From NCBI GenBank assembly GCA_946185805.1, contig CAMHKU010000014.1:1-38410 (forward strand): a DNA stretch of 38,410 nt, written 5' to 3'. The stretch comes from an uncultured Prevotellaceae bacterium. GTDB taxonomy: Bacteria; Bacteroidota; Bacteroidia; Bacteroidales; Bacteroidaceae. The notes beneath the pieces were generated by a model, which did no database searches, was not told the origin of the DNA, and saw only the letters and a program-made list of their open reading frames with translations. This document shows, piece by piece, positions 31,383-38,410 of this stretch. Every line of letters begins with the position of its first letter. Position 1 is the first letter of the stretch. Both the position numbers and the translations under genes were made by a program.

Positions 31383-33551
31383 CTATTTTCCTTTAGGATT
31401 GAGATACCAGTCTTCGTTCTTTGAGCCCTTACTTGACGACCAGCCCAGGAAGGTGGGATAGAACACGTCGATAGTGTTAATCTCGCCGCCCTTATTCAAG
31501 ATGGTGTCGAAGAAAGCCTCTGCCTTGGTACCTGAGAGGTAGAAAGCAAAGGGATAGAGTCCCTGACGCACGAAATACTCACCCTTGCTGGGGTTGGAGC
31601 GGTCGTTGGCCGTACCGAAATAGCTGGTATTCATGCGGCTCGTAGGCTTGGCATAGGGGATATGCACCTCCCAGAACTTGTTGTTGTCCTCAGCGCGATA
31701 GATGAACGGCTCTATCTCTGCCGTCTTTGTGGCATCAATGGCCGACGCATATTTCACTTCAATGATATAGGTTGAACCTAACTCTGACTCCACTTTGTCA
31801 GTGAGATAGTAAACCCTGCCGGTAGTGTCGTCATATCTGGTGAAGTTAGCAGTAACAGCCTTGCTGACATCTGTCACGCCGGGGGCTATTCTCTTCATCG
31901 TTATCGTAGCATTGCTGGGAAGGTTGGTAAGGCGTGATGCCAAACCATTGACAAAGTCTACATTCTTCTGATAGGTGGTCATCAGAAACGCCTGCTTCGT
32001 CACCTTGCCGTTGTTATTGAAATACATCTCGGTCTTCACATTGACCACCACGTCGTTCATGTCGTAGTCGCCACGCTCGGGCCACATATCCTCAAAAGCA
32101 AAGACGCCGACGGTGCTGGTCTTGTTGTCGCCCACCTCAGCCAACGTCGTGAAAGCATTGGCAGGGTTGAGCGTGAAGATGACGTCGCTATAGTTGAGGT
32201 CGTTGTTAGCATCCTCGAACGACACGATAGCATACTCCGTGCCGTCCTTGGCGGTATAGCCGAACTTGGCCGTACGGCTGGCGCCTGTAGGATTGAGGTA
32301 GCTGCCGATACCGCTCATCCCCGTAGCATCGCAATACGACAGGCCGTCGGTAGACGTGGGCCACGTGTTGTACTTGCGCTCACAGTCCCAGCCTATGCCG
32401 CCAACGCCCTGCTTCAAGCCGTAGCCAGAACCCTGAGACCCCCAGCCATTGGTCTTCATAATAAAGCCAATCTTCGTGCCGGCGGGGAACTTGGTGGTAG
32501 CTCCGGAAAAGTCGCCCTTGGCAATATTAGGATAATACATCAGCTGCACGGCATCACCATTGTGGACACCAATGTTACCTTGGAAGTCACAACTTGGCTT
32601 GTCGGCATAGTATTCGTTCATGGTGTTGGGAAACAGCATGATGATATTCATGTCGGTAGTCTTCTTAGGCTTGGTGGCATCGGTGTAGTAGTAATAGCCC
32701 AAGGTGCTGCACCAGCAAGTGTTGCCGCCAATCATAGTAATACTCACCTCCGACTCCTTCTGCAGAGTCATATCGGCCTGCGACAGCAACTCGGCACCTG
32801 CCGACGAGGTAGACTTCAGCGCAGCTTTGGCAGCATTGTAAAGGCCGGTAAGGTCGGCATCGTCGAACACCAGTCCCTTGGCCATGTTAGCAGCCGTGCG
32901 CTCCAGCAGATAGTTAGGACGCCCGGAGGCAGCATCCCAAGTACCCAGTGGTGTTAACCAGTCTTTGTATACACGCACGCCGGTATTGGCACCTTTGGCG
33001 TCAATCTTATAAGAGAGGTTATAGAATTTCGACATGTCGTTAGTGGCGGCACTAGCCACAGGCGCACGGGTGATATTGCGCGAGGACGCCGAAGGCAGGG
33101 GCTTTTCAGCCACAGCCTTGGCCACACCATTGACAACCTCAGCAAGCATGCGCTTCTGGCTGACATACAAATCGCCGGTAACGATATACAGCAGTTTGGC
33201 ATAGGCTGGCAGCGTGACGGTGGCGTCATACTTGCCATAAGCATCGGTGTAGTCGGTAAAGAGGGGGTCGATGCTCTCATCTATCCAGTAAGGGTTCTCC
33301 TCTATGCCTTTAACAAAAGGATCACGGGCGTAGATGCTGAAACGCACAGGACCATAGGTATTGAAAGCCGAATAGTCGACAATCAGGTCTACGCTGCGGA
33401 TTGTAGAGAAGTCAAAAGAATTAATCTCCTCCGTCACTGTCTTATCCTCCTTAGAGGAGAAGAACTCATCAGTCTCTTTGCATGAATTTGCAATAAACAG
33501 TAAGCCTGCAAATAGGCAAATGTTAGTAATAAGGCGGTTAAATGTAAACAT
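31383..33551 (-). CDS. LruC-domain surface lipoprotein
   Basis: A 722-residue protein. The ATG at 33551 is chosen because it gives a lipoprotein signal (MFTFNRLITNICLFAGLLFI, then ANSC with Cys24); upstream in-frame starts would add an improbable extension through the promoter. The residues after the cysteine, KETDE, fit the charged export signal of Bacteroidetes surface lipoproteins. A DUF4114-like segment (YAIVSFEDANNDLNYSDVIF) is followed by the LruC core FAFEDMWPERGDYDMNDVVV, an acidic calcium-binding-like motif, and the C-terminal beta domain. Function of the family is not settled; a surface adhesion or matrix role is inferred. Monocistronic, divergent from parC. Confidence 0.88.
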   Translation of the reverse strand: MFTFNRLITNICLFAGLLFIANSCKETDEFFSSKEDKTVTEEINSFDFSTIRSVDLIVDYSAFNTYGPVRFSIYARDPFVKGIEENPYWIDESIDPLFTDYTDAYGKYDATVTLPAYAKLLYIVTGDLYVSQKRMLAEVVNGVAKAVAEKPLPSASSRNITRAPVASAATNDMSKFYNLSYKIDAKGANTGVRVYKDWLTPLGTWDAASGRPNYLLERTAANMAKGLVFDDADLTGLYNAAKAALKSTSSAGAELLSQADMTLQKESEVSITMIGGNTCWCSTLGYYYYTDATKPKKTTDMNIIMLFPNTMNEYYADKPSCDFQGNIGVHNGDAVQLMYYPNIAKGDFSGATTKFPAGTKIGFIMKTNGWGSQGSGYGLKQGVGGIGWDCERKYNTWPTSTDGLSYCDATGMSGIGSYLNPTGASRTAKFGYTAKDGTEYAIVSFEDANNDLNYSDVIFTLNPANAFTTLAEVGDNKTSTVGVFAFEDMWPERGDYDMNDVVVNVKTEMYFNNNGKVTKQAFLMTTYQKNVDFVNGLASRLTNLPSNATITMKRIAPGVTDVSKAVTANFTRYDDTTGRVYYLTDKVESELGSTYIIEVKYASAIDATKTAEIEPFIYRAEDNNKFWEVHIPYAKPTSRMNTSYFGTANDRSNPSKGEYFVRQGLYPFAFYLSGTKAEAFFDTILNKGGEINTIDVFYPTFLGWSSSKGSKNEDWYLNPKGK

Positions 33552-33568
33552 ATTTTTAGATTTTGTTG

Positions 33569-33628
33569 CAAAGATAAGAAAAAAAATCATAAAATCCGCC
33601 GTTTTCAGAGATTTTTTTCGTATTTTTG
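33569..33628. promoter_or_regulatory. Divergent -7 boxes for the LruC lipoprotein and parC
   Basis: A minus-strand TATCTTTG (33569-33576) precedes the lipoprotein gene by 17 nt and supports its start at 33551. A plus-strand TATTTTTG (33621-33628) precedes parC by 25 nt. Both match TAnnTTTG. The AT-rich spacer between them shows no other clear site. Confidence 0.7.
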
Positions 33629-33653
33629 CACGAAAATAGCTAAAAGCCGAAAT

Positions 33654-36401
33654 ATGGACGACGAAATCATAGAGGAGGGACAAACGATAAGCGAAGAATC
33701 AAAAAACGAGGAAAGCGGGACCAGGAGTGAGGAACAAGAGGCTCATTCCGACTACAAGCCTGTTAACAGGTTTGACGCCTCTGCCGTTCACCACCTGAGC
33801 GGCATGTACCAGAACTGGTTTCTGGACTATGCCTCTTACGTTATCCTGGAGCGTGCCGTGCCCAACATCGAGGACGGCTTTAAGCCCGTGCAGCGCCGTA
33901 TCATGCACTCGATGAAGCGCATGGACGACGGACGATATAACAAGGTGGCCAACATTGTAGGTCACACCATGCAGTTTCATCCCCACGGCGACGCCTCCAT
34001 CGGCGACGCCCTGGTGCAGTTAGGACAGAAAGACCTGCTCGTCGACACCCAGGGCAACTGGGGCAACATACTCACCGGCGACCGCGCCGCCGCACCACGA
34101 TACATCGAGGCGCGGCTGTCGAAGTTTGCCCTTGACACCGTCTTCAATCCCAAAACCACCGACTGGCAACTGAGCTACGACGGCCGCAACAAGGAGCCTA
34201 TCACGCTGCCGGTGAAGTTTCCGCTGCTGTTGGCACAGGGCGCCGAGGGTATTGCGGTAGGCCTCAGCTCAAAAATCCTGCCCCACAACTTCTGCGAGAT
34301 CTGCGACGCCGCCGTAAGCTACCTGCACGGCGAGCCGTTTCAGCTGTATCCCGACTTCCAGACCGGCGGCTCCATCGACGTAAGCAAGTATAACGACGGC
34401 CAGCGCGGCGGCGTGCTCAAGGTGAGGGCAAAGATTGAGAAATTAGACCAGAAGACGCTCGTCATCCGCGACCTGCCCTACTCGAAGACCGTGGAAACGC
34501 TCATCGAGAGCATCAAGAAAGCCATCGAGAAGGGCAAGATCAAGGCCAAGCGCGTTGACGACCTCACCTCGGCACAGGTAGAGATACAGATTCACCTCAT
34601 GCCCGGCGTAAGCAGCGACAAGACGCTTGACGCCCTCTACGCCTTTACCGACTGCGAAATCAACATCTCGCCCAACTGCTGCGTCATCAGCGACCAGAAG
34701 CCGCAGTTCCTCACCGTGAGCGACGTGCTGCGCCACAGCGTCGACCGCACCAAGGACCTGATACGCCAGGAGCTGGAAATCCGTCGTGGAGAGCTGCTAG
34801 AACAGTATCACTTCTGCTCGCTGGAGAAAATCTTTATCGAGGAGCGCATCTACAAGGACAAGAAGTTTGAAGAGGCGCCCAACGTCGACCGCGTCTGCGA
34901 GCATATCGACGAGCGGCTGACGCCGTGGTACCCCCAGCTGGTGCGCGAGGTGACCAAGGACGACATCCTCAGGCTGCTGGAAATCAAGATGCAGCGCATA
35001 CTGAAGTTTAACAAAGACAAGGCCGACGAGCTAATGGCGCGTATCAAGGCCGAGATTGACGAGATAGACCGCGACCTGGCGAACCTGGTGGAGGTGACCG
35101 CCGACTGGTTCCGGTTCCTCAAGGACAAGTACGGGGCGCAACACCCGCGGCTGACAGAAATACGCAACTTCGACACCATCGAGGCCACGAAGGTGGCCGA
35201 GGCCAACCAGAAGTTGTATATCAACCGCAACGACGGCTTCATAGGCATGGGACTGAAGAAGGACGAGTTTGTGTGTAACTGCTCCGACATCGACGACATC
35301 ATACTCTTCTACAAGGACGGCAAGTACAAGGTCATCCGCGTGGCCGACAAGATATTCGTGGGCAAGAACGTGCTCCACGTGCAGGTATTCAAGAAGAACG
35401 ACACGCGCACGATATATAATGTGGTGTACCGCGACGGCAAGAAGGGCGCCTGCTATATCAAGCGCTTCAACGTGACGAGCATGACCCGCGACAAGGAGTA
35501 TGACCTGACGCAGGGCACACCGGGGTCGAAGGTGATGTATTTCACCGCTAACCCCAACGGCGAGGCCGAGGTGATCAAGGTGACCCTGGACCCCAACCCC
35601 AAGCTGAAGAAGATTTTCATTGACAAGGATTTCTCGGAGGTGCTCATCAAGGGCCGTGCCTCAAAGGGCAACCTGCTGACGAAATTCAGCGTCCACCGCA
35701 TAGGTCTGAAGAGCCACGGACACTCCACACTGGGCGGCCGCAAGGTGTGGTACGACCCCGATGTCAACCGACTGAACTACGATGAGCACGGCCGCCTGCT
35801 GGGCGAGTTCTTCGACGACGACCAGATACTCGTGGTGCTCAAGAACGGCGACTTCTACCTGACCAACTTCGACGTGAACAACCACTACGAGGCCGACATC
35901 CTGAGAATAGAGAAGTTTGACGCCGACAAAGTGTGGAGCGCCGTGCTCTACGATGCCGACAACCAGGGCTACCCCTATGTCAAGCGCTTCCTGATGGAGG
36001 CCACCAAGCGCAAGCAGAACTTCGTGGGCGAGAACTCCGTGTCGAAGCTCATACTGCTCACCGACGTGGTCTATCCCCTCATCAAGGTGACCTACGGCGG
36101 CAACGACGAGTTCCGCGGTTCTGAGGAGGTGGACATAGAGCAGTTTATCAGTGTCAAGGGCTTCAAGGCCAAGGGCAAGCGACTGACAACCTACCAGATA
36201 GAGAGCATCCAGGAACTGGAACCCACACGATTCCCCGAAGTCTCCGAAGACCCAGAGGCCTCAGAAGCCCCAGAAGCCCCAGCCCCCCCCACCGAGAACC
36301 TCGACCCTGACGCCGGCAAAAGCCAGCAGCAGATTATTGACGAGATAACCGGGCAAACCAACCTGTTTGCAGCCTTCGACCTAAATGACGATGAGAAATG
36401 A
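33654..36401 (+). CDS. parC: DNA topoisomerase IV subunit A (GyrA/ParC family)
   Basis: Breakage-reunion subunit of a type IIA topoisomerase that decatenates daughter chromosomes. The 915-residue protein has an acidic N-terminal tail (1-35), the winged-helix domain with catalytic Tyr150 in AAAPRYIEARLS, and the resistance-determining loop FHPHGDASIGDAL (108-120). A coiled coil and beta-pinwheel domain follow, and the tail is Pro/Glu/Ala-rich (about 860-885). It lacks the GyrA-box signature as far as I can see, so ParC is preferred over GyrA. Ala114 and Asp118 stand at the positions of E. coli ParC Ser80 and Glu84. An eight-C run (36283-36290) lies in the tail. The parE gene is not in the window. 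Confidence 0.9.
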   Translation: MDDEIIEEGQTISEESKNEESGTRSEEQEAHSDYKPVNRFDASAVHHLSGMYQNWFLDYASYVILERAVPNIEDGFKPVQRRIMHSMKRMDDGRYNKVANIVGHTMQFHPHGDASIGDALVQLGQKDLLVDTQGNWGNILTGDRAAAPRYIEARLSKFALDTVFNPKTTDWQLSYDGRNKEPITLPVKFPLLLAQGAEGIAVGLSSKILPHNFCEICDAAVSYLHGEPFQLYPDFQTGGSIDVSKYNDGQRGGVLKVRAKIEKLDQKTLVIRDLPYSKTVETLIESIKKAIEKGKIKAKRVDDLTSAQVEIQIHLMPGVSSDKTLDALYAFTDCEINISPNCCVISDQKPQFLTVSDVLRHSVDRTKDLIRQELEIRRGELLEQYHFCSLEKIFIEERIYKDKKFEEAPNVDRVCEHIDERLTPWYPQLVREVTKDDILRLLEIKMQRILKFNKDKADELMARIKAEIDEIDRDLANLVEVTADWFRFLKDKYGAQHPRLTEIRNFDTIEATKVAEANQKLYINRNDGFIGMGLKKDEFVCNCSDIDDIILFYKDGKYKVIRVADKIFVGKNVLHVQVFKKNDTRTIYNVVYRDGKKGACYIKRFNVTSMTRDKEYDLTQGTPGSKVMYFTANPNGEAEVIKVTLDPNPKLKKIFIDKDFSEVLIKGRASKGNLLTKFSVHRIGLKSHGHSTLGGRKVWYDPDVNRLNYDEHGRLLGEFFDDDQILVVLKNGDFYLTNFDVNNHYEADILRIEKFDADKVWSAVLYDADNQGYPYVKRFLMEATKRKQNFVGENSVSKLILLTDVVYPLIKVTYGGNDEFRGSEEVDIEQFISVKGFKAKGKRLTTYQIESIQELEPTRFPEVSEDPEASEAPEAPAPPTENLDPDAGKSQQQIIDEITGQTNLFAAFDLNDDEK

Positions 36402-36402
36402 T

Positions 36403-36502
36403 AAATGATAAATGACAAATGATAAACGTGGGGAGGGTATGCGGTAGTAAACGACTGAGAATGGCAGCGAGTTTGTCATTGATTATTTGTCATTTATCAT
36501 TT
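36403..36502. repeat. Heptamer inverted repeat across the parC/DUF3316 junction
   Basis: The arm aaatgataaatgacaaat (36403-36420) is perfectly complementary to 36485-36502. Both arms are built of 7-nt units (gataaat, gacaaat). The right arm is followed at once by a GCCC-GCA-GGGC mini-hairpin (36504-36514). The left arm holds the first bases of the downstream start codon, and the right arm encodes the hydrophobic core of that protein's signal peptide. In mRNA the stem would cover the start codon. Confidence 0.85.
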
Positions 36503-37249
36503 AGCCCGCAGGGCGCCTATGCTCAGACTGATGTAACAACAACCTATCAGGCAGGCGTGGGCGGCACCAACGTTCTTGACACTTACCTCTCACAAGAGAA
36601 GTTCAGCGGCACAGGCTTCACCCTGCTCTTTAGCAACGAGCGGCGACGCCCCGACAAGGCATGGTCGACGATGATTGAGCATGAGCTGAACATTGCACCA
36701 ACAAAAGACCGCTCCACTACCGTCAGTGAGCTGCAGGGCGACTACACGTTTTTCATAGGACGCTATCGGCAGTGGCGGTTAGGGCGTCTTGACCTGCAGG
36801 CCGGCGCTCTGGCAGCCCTCAATCTGGGATTTATCTACAACACCAGCAACAGCAACAACCCCGCCCAAGGACGGCTGTCGCTACAGGCCATGCCGTCAGG
36901 CACCGCCACTTACCATTTCCCACTGCTCGGCCGCCAGTGGTCACTGCGCTACGAGCTTGAGTTGCCGCTACTGGGCGTCATGTTCAGCCCTAACTACGGA
37001 CAGTCATACTATGAAATATTCTCACGCGGCAACTACGACCACAATATCGTGCCCACAACTTTCGTCTCAACACCTCATGTGCGCCAGCAGCTTACTGTCA
37101 GTTGCCGCGTAAGTCCCTCACTGACGCTGCTCGTGGGCTATCTCGGCAACTACCAACAGGCAGAAGTCAATAATCTGAAGTCACATATCTATCACCACCG
37201 CGTCATGATTGGTGTCGTGCGACAACTTACCATCACTCCACGTCTATGA
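36419..37249 (+). CDS. DUF3316 family exported protein
   Basis: A 276-residue protein with an N-terminal signal (basic n-region KRLRM, hydrophobic [12 protein letters not shown], cleavage near GAYAQ) and a beta-barrel-like body rich in alternating strands. I recognise it as DUF3316, a Bacteroidales family of unknown function probably in the outer membrane. The ATG at 36419 gives a rather long n-region; Met15 (36461) is an alternative. The signal-peptide core is written by a heptamer repeat arm and its end by a mini-hairpin. It follows parC by 17 nt and overlaps the S41 protease gene by 4 nt (ATGA), so the latter two are probably coupled. Confidence 0.75.
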   Translation: MINVGRVCGSKRLRMAASLSLIICHLSFSPQGAYAQTDVTTTYQAGVGGTNVLDTYLSQEKFSGTGFTLLFSNERRRPDKAWSTMIEHELNIAPTKDRSTTVSELQGDYTFFIGRYRQWRLGRLDLQAGALAALNLGFIYNTSNSNNPAQGRLSLQAMPSGTATYHFPLLGRQWSLRYELELPLLGVMFSPNYGQSYYEIFSRGNYDHNIVPTTFVSTPHVRQQLTVSCRVSPSLTLLVGYLGNYQQAEVNNLKSHIYHHRVMIGVVRQLTITPRL

Positions 37250-38259
37250 GAAATATCGTCGCTTTCATCACATACTTTCTTGCAGCAATATGCCTGACAT
37301 CTTGTGTTGACGAGGAAGAATTCCCCGACACGCCGCAGGGTAATTTTGAGGCTCTGTGGAAGATTATCGACGAGCACTACTGCTTCCTCGACTACAAAGG
37401 CCATCAGTATGGGCTCGACTGGCAGGAAGTCCACGACCGCTATGCCCGCCAAATCAGCAGCAAGATGACCGATACGCAGCTGTTTGAGACTCTCGGCAAC
37501 ATGCTCAGCGAGTTGCGCGACGGTCATGTCAACCTTACAGCGGCCCACAATATGGCACGCTATTGGCAGTGGTTTGAGCAAGCCCCGACAAACTACAGCG
37601 ACACCCTGGAACGCATCTATTTGGGAACAGACTACAAGATTGCCGCCGGCATGAAATACAAGATCTTCGACGATAACATAGGCTATATACGTTATGAGTC
37701 GTTCCTCGACGGCGTAGGCGCCGGCAACCTGAGCGAGGTGCTAAGCTATTTTCTGCTCTGCCGCGGACTCATTATCGACATCCGTGGCAACGGCGGGGGC
37801 AACCTTACCAATGCCGAGAAGATTGCCTCCCGATTTACCAATGAGCGTACACTCATTGGCTACATACAGCACAAGACCGGACCTGGCCACAGCGACTTCT
37901 CCGACCCAGAACCCCGCTATCTCGACCCTGCTGCCAGCCTGCGATGGCAAAAGCCCGTCTGCGTGCTCACCAACCGTCACGTCTTCTCCGCCGCCAATGA
38001 GTTTACGATGTATATGAAAGCCCTACCCTTGGTCACCGTGGTGGGCGACGACACCGGCGGCGGCGCCGGCATGCCTTTCAGCTCATCGCTACCCAACGGC
38101 TGGATTGTGCGATTCTCGGCGGTACCGATGTACGACGCCGACCACCAGTCTACAGAGTTCGGCATTGCCCCACATGTGCGCGTCAGCCTCACCGAACGTG
38201 ACTTCATACGCGGGAAAGACACGCTGATTGAGACGGCAAGAAAGCTTTTGGCCAACTAA
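37246..38259 (+). CDS. S41 family peptidase lipoprotein
   Basis: A 337-residue lipoprotein serine protease. The lipobox ends at Cys20 (ICLTSC), followed by VDEEEF, an acidic sequence consistent with surface export in Bacteroidetes. The S41 core shows LRDGHVNL (His94), [12 protein letters not shown] (175-186), and the nucleophile region [10 protein letters not shown] with Ser248. No PDZ domain is evident, which fits the S41B-like subgroup. The substrate is unknown. The start overlaps the DUF3316 stop by 4 nt, and the pairing suggests that both act together at the outer membrane, which is inference. Confidence 0.88.
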   Translation: MRNIVAFITYFLAAICLTSCVDEEEFPDTPQGNFEALWKIIDEHYCFLDYKGHQYGLDWQEVHDRYARQISSKMTDTQLFETLGNMLSELRDGHVNLTAAHNMARYWQWFEQAPTNYSDTLERIYLGTDYKIAAGMKYKIFDDNIGYIRYESFLDGVGAGNLSEVLSYFLLCRGLIIDIRGNGGGNLTNAEKIASRFTNERTLIGYIQHKTGPGHSDFSDPEPRYLDPAASLRWQKPVCVLTNRHVFSAANEFTMYMKALPLVTVVGDDTGGGAGMPFSSSLPNGWIVRFSAVPMYDADHQSTEFGIAPHVRVSLTERDFIRGKDTLIETARKLLAN

Positions 38260-38284
38260 GCCCGTCAAATAGTTAACAAATCAT

Positions 38285-38312
38285 AAAGTTCAAAGTTCAA
38301 AGTTCAAAGTTC
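38285..38312. repeat. Perfect heptamer tract before the tRNA promoter
   Basis: Four exact copies of aaagttc stand 13 nt upstream of the -7 box of the tRNA-Leu promoter. This is the cleanest heptamer tract in the window and lies where a -33 element would be expected. Confidence 0.9.
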
Positions 38313-38325
38313 AAAAAATTATTCG

Positions 38326-38333
38326 TACCTTTG
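38326..38333 (+). promoter_or_regulatory. -7 box of the tRNA-Leu promoter
   Basis: TACCTTTG fits the Bacteroidetes -7 consensus and lies 22 nt before the mature tRNA 5' end. It is the same octamer as the box for the RecD-like helicase (1704-1711). Confidence 0.65.
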
Positions 38334-38355
38334 CACCCGCTTTCCATAACAGTCC

Positions 38356-38410
38356 GCGCCTGTGGCGGAATTGGTAGACGCGCTAGACTTAGGATCTAGT
38401 ATCTCACGAT
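38356..38410 (+). tRNA. tRNA-Leu (anticodon TAG), 3' end beyond the window
   Basis: The 5' acceptor strand GCGCCTG is followed by TG and a class II D-arm GCGGAATTGGTAGACGCG. The anticodon stem-loop CTAGA-CTTAGGA-TCTAG has anticodon TAG at loop positions 3-5, reading CUA codons. The window ends in the variable arm (ATCTCACGAT), so the T-arm and acceptor 3' strand are not seen. Confidence 0.92.

Noticed and set aside
33552..33683. N-terminal extension of the LruC lipoprotein to 33683
   Set aside because: It would run through the promoter boxes and into parC on the other strand and would bury the lipoprotein signal 44 residues inside the chain.

Overview
The window is a gene-dense stretch of a Bacteroidales chromosome, most likely Prevotellaceae or a close relative. 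The evidence is Bacteroidetes -7 boxes of the form TAnnTTTG in front of divergent gene pairs, no clear Shine-Dalgarno sites, DUF3822, DUF3575, DUF3316 and LruC families, lipoproteins with an acidic export signal after the lipid cysteine, and a ParC typical of the phylum. Species cannot be fixed from the sequence alone.

Layout. 149-1689 (minus): a tiny membrane protein, DUF3822 and rsmD. They are divergent from a RecD-like helicase (1742-3415) across a near-palindromic promoter. 3641-9144 (minus): a five-gene run dacB, PagL-like lipid A deacylase, serB, mutY, purN. 9200-18211 (plus): nadB, fused head to tail to four tightly packed envelope genes: two DUF3575 proteins, an OmpA-like protein, and a 1142-residue outer membrane protein that I read as five tandem small beta-barrel units. 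18257-21273 (minus): HerA-like ATPase and a TPR protein. 21390-31070 (plus): dxs, trkA, trkH, manA, an AsmA-like protein, a phosphopantetheinyl transferase and a BASS-family transporter. 31383-33551 (minus): an LruC-domain surface lipoprotein. 33654-38259 (plus): parC, DUF3316 and an S41 protease, followed by the start of a tRNA-Leu(TAG).

Two things stand out. First, the window is littered with about fifteen short tandem tracts. Most have a 7-nt unit, each tract has a different sequence, and several are followed by a GC-rich mini-hairpin with a 3-nt loop. They fill intergenic gaps. They also lie in frame, without stops, inside conserved genes (recD, mutY, the pagL-like gene, nadB, dxs, the BASS transporter, the multi-barrel protein), where they add loops that the families normally lack. 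They also form starts, stops and signal peptides. Second, the nadB-linked envelope operon resembles the accessory part of Bacteroidales fimbrial loci (DUF3575 plus an OmpA-like partner). It lacks a recognisable fimbrillin and ends in the multi-barrel protein instead.

The housekeeping genes are ordinary apart from these inserts. They cover purine, serine, NAD and isoprenoid synthesis, potassium uptake, DNA repair and topology, and peptidoglycan and lipid A trimming. No phage, insertion sequence, CRISPR array or rRNA was seen.
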